A stretch of 15,685 nt of DNA, taken from contig CAYMYN010000060.1 of assembly GCA_964394665.1 (NCBI GenBank), positions 1 through 15,685 on the forward strand. Reading direction: 5' to 3'. This DNA comes from CAYMYN01 sp964394665. Its GTDB lineage: Bacteria; Planctomycetota; UBA1135; GCA-002686595. The position numbers and the translations under genes were made by a program. Shown here piece by piece: positions 1 to 10,143 of the stretch. How positions within the stretch are numbered: the first letter of the stretch is position 1; every line of letters begins with the position of its first letter. The notes under the pieces were generated by a model. It did not search any database and was not told where the DNA came from. It saw nothing but the letters and a program-made list of their open reading frames with translations.

Positions 1-83
1 TCTACACCCAGCTCGACGCCGAGGATCTCCGCGCCGCCGTCGAGGGCATGCCGCCAACGTGGGTGGCGAGGGCAAGCTCATGA
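1..83 (+). CDS. Tyrosine recombinase / integrase, C-terminal end (partial)
   Basis: Only the last 26 codons plus the TGA (81-83) are in the window. Reading from base 3 gives YTQLDAEDLRAAVEGMPPTW followed by VARASS and the stop. This matches the tail of XerC/XerD- and phage-type tyrosine recombinases, where the catalytic tyrosine sits in a YTHL/YAHL-like motif followed by a short amphipathic helix (D/E-x-LR-x-AV). The tyrosine at bases 3-5 is therefore probably the catalytic nucleophile. Its stop overlaps the next gene's start in the sequence ATGA (80-83), suggesting translational coupling. The enzyme would catalyse integration and, with an excisionase, excision of the island. The call rests on a short tail, but the tRNA fragment at the other end of the window supports it. 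Confidence 0.68.
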   Translation, partial: YTQLDAEDLRAAVEGMPPTWVARASS

Positions 84-304
84 AGAACCTCGATCCTGAT
101 CGCAGCCCGGTCACTGTCCCCCGTGAGGTCCTCGAAGGCATCGAAGCGGTGCGCCGCTCCGGCCTCACCAACATGCTCGACCGCCCCCGCGTCGCGGACC
201 TCGCCCACGAGCTGGGCTTCGAAGCTGCCGCGCGCTGGGTGGGCGAGAACCGCGAGCTTTATGCGCGGGGCGTGTTCGAGGGGTTCGAGGCGGGGGAGGG
301 CTGA
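80..304 (+). CDS. DUF5049-like small phage/island protein
   Basis: This 74-residue protein contains VPREVLEGIEAVRRSG, TNMLDRPRV, then an ELGF and WVGENRELYARGVFEGFE pattern. That layout (V-x-E/K-VLEG-x-EAVR-xSG-TNMLDR) is typical of DUF5049, a family of small proteins of unknown function common in phages and integrated elements. The ATG at 80 was chosen over the GTG at 59 because it overlaps the integrase stop as ATGA and has a GCGAGGG purine stretch about 8 bases upstream. The family region starts soon after this ATG, so little is missing. It is probably co-transcribed with the integrase and with the broken small gene that starts two bases after its stop. The domain is recognised from memory; the function is unknown. 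Confidence 0.72.
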   Translation: MKNLDPDRSPVTVPREVLEGIEAVRRSGLTNMLDRPRVADLAHELGFEAAARWVGENRELYARGVFEGFEAGEG

Positions 305-305
305 C

Positions 306-484
306 ATGAGCGACGTCCCGTTCCACCTGACCGCATGGGGCAGCAGTTCCTCGAGCACACCATGCCCCGGCTGGTCGAGGAGGTCGCGCGGCTGAACGAG
401 GGGCTGGAGGCGCCGGCGATGAGGAGGCCAAAGGAGAGCCGGCGGCAGCCCCGCGCCCTTCCATCTGGAAGTGAGGCTTTCTAG
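306..484 (+). pseudogene. Small phage/island accessory gene broken by a frameshift
   Basis: The ATG at 306 follows the previous stop by one base and gives MSDVPFHLT before the frame turns into low-complexity serine/arginine residues. The next frame opens at ATG 335 and reads MGQQFLEHTMPRLVEEVARL, then NEGLEAP, to a TAG at 482-484. Together they resemble small island/phage proteins of the form MS-x-VPFH-x-T-x-MG-x-x-F-x-EHTMP-x-LV-x-x-x-x-RLN. Adding one base within the ACCGCATG stretch (about 329-336) restores the joined reading LTRMGQQF. I infer a one-base deletion, or a sequencing error. The second part could still be translated from ATG 335 as a 49-residue product. No function is known to me. 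Confidence 0.55.
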
Positions 485-725
485 TCTTGGGCCAGGTCAT
501 GAGACGTGCAAACCCCCACAGTAGAGTTCTAGGCGCCGACCTGAGCCTGCGAGGCTGTGGCCCCGGACTCGTTGACGCCGCTCAGGAGGCGCTGAGATCC
601 TTGAGCCGTCGCACTTGGAGCCGACCTACCCGGGGAGGGAGGAATTCGAAAAGGGGGTGGGCATAGGGAAAGCCGCCCTTCGTGGTCGGCTTGCGTCGCG
701 CCTCGCTGGTGGTGACTTCGACAAT

Positions 726-732
726 AAGGAGG
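726..732 (+). promoter_or_regulatory. Strong Shine-Dalgarno deciding the start at 738
   Basis: AAGGAGG lies five bases before ATG 738. It is the best ribosome site in the left half of the window and shows that the longer open frame beginning with TTG at 615 is not the real gene start. The 253 bases before 738 hold no other gene I can support; only weak short hairpins are seen there. Confidence 0.75.
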
Positions 733-737
733 ACCAG

Positions 738-1823
738 ATGGATAGGCCTGATTCTGAATGGACCCTGCTGAATAAGTGCACTGGAGCGCAGGCCGAGCGC
801 TTCGGGGCCGCATTACTTTCGCTTGCCGGGTTCACAGCAGTTGATCCGCAATGCCCCTTCGGTGGACCTGACGGAGGACGCGACGCCACTTGCCGTCGTG
901 CAGGCAAGGAGTATTCTGCTGCAATGTACTTTCCTAAGGGTTCAATTAGCTTTCAAAAGGTGCAGCGGAAGTTCAAAGGGGATCTTGCGAAGAAATCGGC
1001 AGAGGTGTCGGTTGGGTTTGTTTTCATTACGAACCAGAGGATTTCACCTTCGGAGCGGCGTACCCTCTCGGAGTTAGCCACCGAGAGATCGGAGGAATTC
1101 GAACTTATTCATTTCGAGCGCATCCTCGCCATGTTGCACACCCCGGAAGGATATGGCGTCAGGCTCGAGTTTCTGGGCATCGAAATGACTAAGGAGGAGC
1201 AGATATCCTTCTGGAGCAGCTTCAAGGTTGAGCACATTGCACGAGCAGAGGCGCAGGCTGCGGTGATCAATGGAATGTCTGCAAGACTGGAAGGCTTTAT
1301 CGCTGAACGTCTACAAAAGGTCGAGGACCTTAAGGGCTTGGTGGCGTTGCTTGCATTTACTCTTAGGAAGATGGACGGCATCGTTCAGGGATGGTCACCG
1401 CCTCGATTCGATCCAGGAAGCATGGCGAGGCGGGTTCTAGATTCCTTTGAGCCATTTCGTTTGATTTACGAGCGCCACCTAGTGGTTTGTGATTATCTTA
1501 GTGAGGTTGAGAGGCGGGCAGTGAAGATGGCGTGGGATAGCTTGGAGGAGTACTTGAAAAGCCTCATTTGTGCTCACCCTCCAGAAAAGGTTGAATCTCA
1601 ACTCGGATCGGCTGTGGATGCGGTGCTGGCGCAAATCGGGCCGGTTCCTGGAGCCATGACTGAGGCGTCAGAGGATGAGCTCGTAAATCAATTGGCGGCG
1701 CTTTTGGACCCTTACAGTGACGGCATCCGTAAAATACAGCTACTGCAACATGTCACTGAGAATTTCGATTCAGTGTTTGCTCGAGCGTTAGCTGATCGGG
1801 GGCGCGGTGAGCCGGAGACCTGA
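738..1823 (+). CDS. Nuclease-like (GGPDGGRD) protein, probable defence cargo
   Basis: A 361-residue protein starting MDRPDSEWTLLNKC. The N-terminal half has GGPDGGRDA (residues 42-50), AAMYFP (61-66), QRKFKGDL (76-83), VGFVFITNQ (92-100) with SPSERRTL following, HFERI (125-129), and GYGVRLEFLGIEMTKEEQ (138-155). This order recurs in a group of N-terminal modules found in defence-island proteins. The paired aspartates D45/D49 recall the D-x-G-x-D of restriction-endonuclease-like folds, but no clear (D/E)xK strand can be assigned, so catalysis is unproven. The remaining roughly 200 residues are mainly helical and unrecognised. The gene is markedly AT-richer than its surroundings (25 G+C of 60 counted at 1441-1500) and uses many A/T-ending codons, indicating recent acquisition. 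It stands alone, with no gene closely downstream on the same strand. Confidence 0.6.
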   Translation: MDRPDSEWTLLNKCTGAQAERFGAALLSLAGFTAVDPQCPFGGPDGGRDATCRRAGKEYSAAMYFPKGSISFQKVQRKFKGDLAKKSAEVSVGFVFITNQRISPSERRTLSELATERSEEFELIHFERILAMLHTPEGYGVRLEFLGIEMTKEEQISFWSSFKVEHIARAEAQAAVINGMSARLEGFIAERLQKVEDLKGLVALLAFTLRKMDGIVQGWSPPRFDPGSMARRVLDSFEPFRLIYERHLVVCDYLSEVERRAVKMAWDSLEEYLKSLICAHPPEKVESQLGSAVDAVLAQIGPVPGAMTEASEDELVNQLAALLDPYSDGIRKIQLLQHVTENFDSVFARALADRGRGEPET

Positions 1824-1928
1824 TCGAGGGGCGCTCATCTAATTCTCGGCGCTCTACAGGTGCGGCCGTAAGGGAAGGCGCGAGGTACCACCTATCAAGC
1901 CGGGTCGGGCGCCGTCGTGTTCAGCCGA

Positions 1929-1940
1929 AGGTGTACACCT
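1929..1940. repeat. Perfect 12-bp palindrome
   Basis: AGGTGTACACCT is its own reverse complement. It lies in the 157-base gap between the converging ends of the nuclease-like gene and the membrane protein gene. A protein-binding site or part of a bidirectional terminator is possible; neither is shown. Confidence 0.45.
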
Positions 1941-1957
1941 GCATCGCCACAACCGAA

Positions 1958-1973
1958 CGGCCGCCACCGGCCG
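1958..1973. terminator. Possible hairpin terminator between convergent genes
   Basis: CGGCCG-CCAC-CGGCCG forms a six-pair all-GC stem with a four-base loop, ending seven bases beyond the minus-strand stop at 1981. No T-run follows on either strand, so if it ends transcription it is not a classical intrinsic terminator. The convergent position is the only support. Confidence 0.3.
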
Positions 1974-1980
1974 GGTGTTG

Positions 1981-2685
1981 CTACTTGGTGTAACCATCCC
2001 TCTTGATCCGCCACTCTTCGATAGTTGAGGCGGGCAGGAACACAAGTTCTTGCATGCCGTCCACAGCTTGCAGAATGTAAAGGCCGCTTGGGCCTTCGTA
2101 GATGCGCACGCCGGTTAGAGGCACGTTGGATCCGCGAACCCGGACCGAAATTGGTTTAAGGGGGTCGGCCGGCGCATAAGTCCCGGAAATGCGGGCATGA
2201 ATTAGGGAAACAAGGACCGCCAACGCGATTCCCATGATCCGGAGATCTGGTATCCTGCACCGCAGTACAAAGACAATTGCCCAGCCTAGAACGCCACCGC
2301 CAAGGATCGTCAATCCGATAAAGGCCCTTCCCGGTCCGAACAAGAAGTAAAGGAGTCCTGCGATAGAGAGCAGTGTTTGAAACCGGACGATGCGTCGCTC
2401 CCAAGTTGTGGGAGACGCGGCACTGCCGGCCTCCCGGCCGGCATCCGGAAACTGGTAGTCCCACGAGACATAGCTCAGGAGCACGTGATAGAGGAAGATG
2501 AGTGAGTAGAGATTCGGCACGATAGTGTCGGCGAAACCAAGCTGGACGCCAGCATGCTGTGCGCCGTACTTGCCGAATAGTCCTGAATAGTAGCTGCGGC
2601 CCAAGAAGAAGAGATATGCCGTTCCAACGGTAGTGAGCGACAGGCCGAGCCGGGAGATCCGGGATAGGGTTCTCGCGTTGTGCAT
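1981..2685 (-). CDS. Multi-span membrane protein of unknown function
   Basis: This 234-residue protein begins MHNARTLSRI and has hydrophobic stretches at about residues 12-29, 54-73, 103-118, 120-141 and 149-164, consistent with four or five membrane spans. A soluble C-terminal part (about 165-234) contains beta-like segments such as GVRIYEG and LYILQAV. I do not recognise the family and see no catalytic motif. The ATG at 2683-2685 is the first in the frame; no clear Shine-Dalgarno precedes it, so the start is less sure. It is divergent from the main operon and convergent with the nuclease-like gene. Its composition is intermediate (31 G+C of 60 counted at 2581-2640), unlike the very GC-rich DNA to its right. 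A role in defence or superinfection exclusion would be a guess from location only. Confidence 0.6.
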   Translation of the reverse strand: MHNARTLSRISRLGLSLTTVGTAYLFFLGRSYYSGLFGKYGAQHAGVQLGFADTIVPNLYSLIFLYHVLLSYVSWDYQFPDAGREAGSAASPTTWERRIVRFQTLLSIAGLLYFLFGPGRAFIGLTILGGGVLGWAIVFVLRCRIPDLRIMGIALAVLVSLIHARISGTYAPADPLKPISVRVRGSNVPLTGVRIYEGPSGLYILQAVDGMQELVFLPASTIEEWRIKRDGYTK

Positions 2686-2944
2686 TGCAGGGATTCGGCA
2701 GTGGGTAACGGCGCGCCGCGCGTTTGGCGCAGGCGTTGGGGCACCGTAGCAGGGATCAAACTAGGATGCACCCCCCCGACGTGGGCCGCCGAGCGTCGCG
2801 CAGAAGACACCAGATCTCAGCCGCAAGCTCGGGCGTCCTGGTGGGCTCGCGGGGTGTCCACGTGGCCGCCAGTGCGGCTCCGGGGAGCGCGCCACAGGCC
2901 CGTCGCGGCTCGTACCGGGGGGAGCGGCCGCAGCGTCCTCGTAG

Positions 2945-2962
2945 GGCCTGGCAACCCAGGCC
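2945..2962. repeat. Perfect seven-pair hairpin
   Basis: GGCCTGG-CAAC-CCAGGCC folds perfectly with a four-base loop. No U-run follows. In DNA this GC-rich such hairpins also arise by chance. Confidence 0.35.
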
Positions 2963-3426
2963 GCCAACTCGGCCGAGGGATGGGCACCTGGGTGGACAAC
3001 CGGTCACCTTCAGCGCTACCGTCTGGTCTCGCGGGGCATGGCCGGAGGCCAGGCGTCCGGGCTGACTGTGGCGCTGAACAGGCGCACTGGGGCGCGCCGC
3101 AGGCCTGGTGCCCGCCAGCCCTGGCGCCTCAGCTCCTCGGGGTTCCCAGCCGTCTGGCTCGGCCACCCGCGTCCACCCCGCAGCCGGGCCCCCTGTGCGA
3201 CCTCGTGGCCTCGTGGGGCGCGCTGGCCTGGGGCAATCCGGCCCGCCCTGGCTCCCCACCGGCTCCCTGGGTGCGCCTCGAGCCCGCCCCGCCTCCTGGT
3301 CCGCCCGGCCAGGTCGCGCGGCAGGATGGTGGCACTCGCCCCGGCGACCCGCGGGAGCCCTGTGGGCGTAGTTGGCCGTAAGGGGCGACCGGGCAAGGGG
3401 ATACGGCGCCAGGCGGTCCTGGGCCC

Positions 3427-3521
3427 GGGCGGAGGGGCGCGGTGGGGGACACCGGGGGGGTGGCAGCGGCTTCGCCCCGTGATCGACCCGGGGGGCGGGT
3501 TAGGGCCGTGGGACTGGGGGG
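3427..3521 (+). repeat. Two adjacent G-quadruplex motifs
   Basis: The first motif (3427-3460) has four G-runs of 3, 4, 5 and 7 bases, with loops of 4, 6 and 5. The second (3490-3521) has five G-runs of 6, 3, 3, 3 and 6, with loops C, TTA, CCGT and ACT. Both satisfy the usual G3+N1-7 rule on the + (coding) strand of the operon, some 450-550 bases before the helicase start. Any regulatory role is inference. Confidence 0.5.
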
Positions 3522-3535
3522 ACGGTCCACCGTCC
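3520..3535. repeat. Short inverted repeat next to the second G-quadruplex motif
   Basis: GGACGGT-CC-ACCGTCC is a perfect seven-base inverted repeat around two bases. It directly abuts the last G-run of the quadruplex motif. It could be a cruciform or an operator; nothing further distinguishes these. Confidence 0.35.
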
Positions 3536-3783
3536 AGCCATCCCCCTGAACCCCTGGTCCAGGTCGCACCGCGGACCGCGCACTCGCGCCGCTTCGGTCG
3601 AGGCTCCCGGTGGTCGCCCCGGGGGGCGGTGGCTACCCTGCCCCGTTCCCCGGCTGGGGACCAGGCCCTCACGTCCTTGGTCCAGGAGTCATGCCTAGAG
3701 CGACCAGAGCCCCCTTGCTCGCGAGCCTGCGTGCCTCCGGGTCAGGGGTGGAGGGCCGGCAGGCCGGCTCCCGGGTGGGATCG

Positions 3784-3954
3784 ATGAGCGCCGAGATCAC
3801 GTTCGTGAGTGACGAAGGCTCCTACGCCCCGAGGGCGGCCAGTCGGACCGGGCTCACGGTCGCCGGCATGGAGGAGGGAACGCCCGTTTCCGGACCGAGG
3901 GGACTGGCTCGGAAGAGGGCTCTCGTGCGCCCGTGGGACAGCTCTGAGTCCTGA
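3784..3954 (+). CDS. Small doubtful ORF before the operon, N-terminus faintly HicB-like
   Basis: This 56-codon frame starts MSAEITFVSDEG and ends 20 bases before the helicase start, with a G-rich GGGTGGGA stretch 4-11 bases upstream of its ATG. The first residues recall small HicB-fold proteins that open MxAEITFVVEE and continue with GGYxARALG, but the remaining sequence (RTGLTVAGMEEGTPVSGPRG) loses the resemblance. It may be a decayed antitoxin-like remnant, a leader peptide of the operon, or a chance frame. No functional claim is made. Confidence 0.25.
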   Translation: MSAEITFVSDEGSYAPRAASRTGLTVAGMEEGTPVSGPRGLARKRALVRPWDSSES

Positions 3955-3974
3955 CCCCCCCGGACTCCAGCTCG

Positions 3975-6872
3975 GTGGACATCACCCCGTACCACGCCCG
4001 CTACTTCGCGCACGACCTCACGCGTCGCTCGGCGGACGGCATGGATCGGCTGTCGATGGCGCTCTTCGATGCCGCGGTGGACCTCAACCCGCACCAGATC
4101 GAGGCCGCGCTCTTCGCGCTGCGCTCGCCCCTCTCGGCGGGCGTGCTGCTCGCCGACGAGGTGGGCTTGGGCAAGACGATCGAGGCAGGGATCGTGCTCT
4201 GCCAGCTCTGGGCCGAACGGAAGCGGCGGCTGCTCGTGATCGCGCCGGCATCCCTCCGCAAGCAGTGGGCTTTGGAGCTGACCGAGAAGTTCCATCTGCC
4301 GGCCGAAGTCCTCGACGCGAAGGCCGTGCGGGAGGCGCGACGGGCGGGCCGGGATCCCCTGGGCCCAGGACGGGTGCTGGTCTTGTCCTTCCACTTCGCC
4401 CACCGCCTGCGGGAGGAGCTACACGGCCGCACCTTGGACCTGGTCGTGATCGACGAGGCTCACAAGCTCCGCAACGCCCATCGCCCGGGCAATCGGATCG
4501 GGCAGGGCATCCGCTGGGCGACCCAGGACTGCCGCAAGCTGCTCCTGACGGCGACACCGCTCCAGAACTCCCTGCTCGAGCTCTATGGCCTGGCGTCCTT
4601 GATTGATGAACGGCTCTTCGGGGATCCGCAGTCCTTCCGGGCCCAGTACATGGGAAGCACCGCGAACCTCGACGCCCTGCGTGGACGGCTGTCGAGCTTC
4701 TGCAAACGCACCCTGCGCAAGGAGGTCCTCGAGTACGTGCGCTACACCGAGCGCCTCGCGCTCACCCGTCCCTTCCGACCGACCGACGACGAACAGGCCC
4801 TCTACGAAGCCGTTTCAGACTTCCTGCAGCGTGACGACAGCTATGCCCTGCCGCGTCGACAGCGCCACCTGACGGCCCTCGTGCTGCGCAAGCTCCTGGC
4901 ATCGTCGTCCCAGGCCATCGCCCAGACCCTCGATGTCCTGCGCCTGCGCCTGGAAGCCCTGGAGGCGGAGCGCATCGCGGACGACCCCGAGCTCTTGGAA
5001 GGCATCGTCGAAGGAGAGGACCTCGCCGGGGACCTCTTGGACGAGCTCCCTTCCCCCGACGACGCCGACTCGAACGGACCCAGCCCGCCCAGCCCTCAGC
5101 CGATCGTCGACCGGATCAAGCTGCGAGCGGAGATCGAGCTCCTCTCCCAGCTCGCCGACCGCGCTCGATCCATCGGCGTGGACACCAAGTCCCGCACGCT
5201 GCTCCAGGCTCTGGGCGTGGCCTTCGAGCAGCTCGAGTCCATGGGGGCCGCCCGCAAGGCCTTGATCTTCACCGAGTCTCGCCGCACCCAGGACTACCTC
5301 GCCAGCTTCCTCGAGTCCCAGGGCTTCGCTGGCCAGGTGGTGCGGCTCAATGGGACGAATTCGGGACCAGAAGCGAGCGCCATCTACGAGCAGTGGGCCC
5401 AAGCGAATCGCGGCTCGGACCGGGTCTCCGGCTCCCGGGCCGTGGACGTGCGCACGGCGCTGATCGAGCACTTCCGGGACCACGCCAAGATCCTCGTCGC
5501 CACCGAGGCCGCCGCAGAGGGCGTCAACCTCCAATTCTGCTCCCTGGTCGTGAACTACGACCTGCCCTGGAACCCCCAGCGCATCGAGCAGCGCATCGGC
5601 CGTTGCCACCGTTACGGCCAGCGCCACGACGTGGTCGTCGTGAACTTCCTCAATGAGCGCAACGAGGCCGACGCGCGGGTTCTCCAGCTCTTGGAGGAGA
5701 AGTTCAGCCTCTTCAGCGGCGTCTTCGGGGCGTCGGACGAGGTCCTGGGCAGCATCGAATCCGGAGTCGACTTCGAGCAGCGCATCCTGGCCATCTACCA
5801 GCAGTGCCGGACATCAGCCGAGATCGACGCGGCCTTCCAGGCCCTGCGCGCCGAGCTGGATCAGGAGATCCGTTCCCGGCTCAACGAGACCCATCGGCTT
5901 CTGCTCGAGCACTTCGATCAGGACGTGCACGAGCGCCTCCGGCTCCAGCTCGCCGATGCCCGCGCCTGCCTGGACCGCGTCGGCCGGCGTTTCTGGAGCC
6001 TCACCCGCCACCAGCTCGCTGGCCGGGCCCGATTCCACGAGGAGGCCCTGGCCTTCGACCTCGACGAGCCGCCCCGACCCGAGATCGCCCCCGGTCGCTA
6101 CTACCTGATCTCCAAGGAGCGCCCCTCCGCCGGGGACGGAACACGAGAGGCCGTTACAGGCTTCCTCTATCGCCTCTCCCACCCACTGGGTGAGCATGTC
6201 ATCGAGACCGCGAAGACCCTCGAGACACCCTTCGCCGCCCTGATCTTCGACGTCAGCGGTCACCCGACGCGCTTGACCCCGGTCGAGGTCCTGCGGGGCA
6301 CTAGCGGATACCTCTCGCTCACGAGGCTGAGGGTGGACTCCCTGGAGCGCGAGGAGTATCTCCTCTTCACCGGGCTCGATGCCGACGGCGCCCCCCTCGA
6401 CCAGGAGACCATGGAGAAACTGTTCCTCTGCAGCGCCCGTCTCGAGGCGGCCCCGCCCCCGCCCAAGACCGTCGCCGAGCGCCTGGCCGCCCAGAGCGAG
6501 CGCCACGTCCAGGGCACCCTGAGCCGGTCCCTCGAAGCGGGCAGTCGCCACTTCCGGGAGGCCCGCGAGCAGCTCGAGCGCTGGGCGGACGACCTGATCC
6601 TCTCCGCCGAGAAGGCCCTCGAGGCGACCAAGGAGCAGATCAAGGTCCTGCGGCGCGAGTCACGCCAGGCCCTGACCCTGGAGGACCAGCACGGGTCTCA
6701 GACCCGCATCCAGGCCCTCGAGCGCCAGCAGCGCCGCCAGCGCCAGGAGATCTTCGACGTCGAGGACCAGATCCTGGCCCGGCGCGACGCCCTGGTGGCC
6801 CAGCTCGAAGCGCGTCTCGCCCAACGAACCGAGGCCGAGACCCTGTTCACGATCCGCTGGGCGGTGGCCTAG
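3975..6872 (+). CDS. SNF2-family helicase/translocase of a type III-like restriction operon
   Basis: This 965-residue ATPase is a superfamily 2 motor of the SNF2/HepA/DrmD type. Walker A is DEVGLGKT (61-68), the DEAH box is VVIDEAHKL (157-165), motif III is LLLTATPLQN (189-198), motif IV is around LIFTESRR (about 429), motif V is ILVATEAAAEGVNLQ (about 505), and motif VI is IEQRIGRCHRYGQ (about 537-549). The C-terminal 130 residues are rich in E, R, K and Q and look like coiled coil. The GTG at 3975 is the first start after an in-frame stop at 3945-3947, and the protein starts with ITPYHARYFAHDL, the conserved beginning of this group as I know it. It is full length, 31 bases before mod. It probably moves along or remodels DNA for the restriction complex; the target is unknown. 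Its likeness to DISARM DrmD is at helicase level only, since no drmA or drmB is nearby. Confidence 0.88.
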   Translation: MDITPYHARYFAHDLTRRSADGMDRLSMALFDAAVDLNPHQIEAALFALRSPLSAGVLLADEVGLGKTIEAGIVLCQLWAERKRRLLVIAPASLRKQWALELTEKFHLPAEVLDAKAVREARRAGRDPLGPGRVLVLSFHFAHRLREELHGRTLDLVVIDEAHKLRNAHRPGNRIGQGIRWATQDCRKLLLTATPLQNSLLELYGLASLIDERLFGDPQSFRAQYMGSTANLDALRGRLSSFCKRTLRKEVLEYVRYTERLALTRPFRPTDDEQALYEAVSDFLQRDDSYALPRRQRHLTALVLRKLLASSSQAIAQTLDVLRLRLEALEAERIADDPELLEGIVEGEDLAGDLLDELPSPDDADSNGPSPPSPQPIVDRIKLRAEIELLSQLADRARSIGVDTKSRTLLQALGVAFEQLESMGAARKALIFTESRRTQDYLASFLESQGFAGQVVRLNGTNSGPEASAIYEQWAQANRGSDRVSGSRAVDVRTALIEHFRDHAKILVATEAAAEGVNLQFCSLVVNYDLPWNPQRIEQRIGRCHRYGQRHDVVVVNFLNERNEADARVLQLLEEKFSLFSGVFGASDEVLGSIESGVDFEQRILAIYQQCRTSAEIDAAFQALRAELDQEIRSRLNETHRLLLEHFDQDVHERLRLQLADARACLDRVGRRFWSLTRHQLAGRARFHEEALAFDLDEPPRPEIAPGRYYLISKERPSAGDGTREAVTGFLYRLSHPLGEHVIETAKTLETPFAALIFDVSGHPTRLTPVEVLRGTSGYLSLTRLRVDSLEREEYLLFTGLDADGAPLDQETMEKLFLCSARLEAAPPPPKTVAERLAAQSERHVQGTLSRSLEAGSRHFREAREQLERWADDLILSAEKALEATKEQIKVLRRESRQALTLEDQHGSQTRIQALERQQRRQRQEIFDVEDQILARRDALVAQLEARLAQRTEAETLFTIRWAVA

Positions 6873-6903
6873 CGCGCCACCGCGCCCTGACCTTGAGATC
6901 CCC

Positions 6904-10139
<3,236 letters not shown>

Positions 10140-10143
<4 letters not shown>

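Larger units (their letters stand above)
2686..3783. other. Gene-free, very GC-rich region upstream of the defence operon
   Basis: About 1.1 kb without a gene I can support. Several long open frames exist on both strands, but all translate to proline-, arginine-, glycine- and alanine-rich text with no motif, overlap one another, and look like products of high GC content. The + strand becomes strongly G-rich from about 3370 to 3530. Structural elements inside (hairpins at 2945 and 3520, G-quadruplex motifs at 3427-3521) are listed separately. The region may hold decayed genes and must contain, or adjoin, the promoter of the operon, but no promoter hexamers stand out. Confidence 0.55.

Noticed and set aside
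615..737. Longer N-terminus for the nuclease-like gene from TTG 615.
   Set aside because: The AAGGAGG five bases before ATG 738 and the shift to AT-rich coding sequence place the start at 738.
1900..1985. Integron attC-like site between the convergent genes.
   Set aside because: Inverted repeats exist, but the GTTRRRY and RYYYAAC core boxes are not present at the ends.
2680..3787. Long open frames on both strands (for example 2680-3381, 3038-3787 and 3016-3672).
   Set aside because: They overlap each other, encode P/R/G/A-rich sequence with no motif, and lack ribosome sites; best explained by scarcity of stops in very GC-rich DNA.
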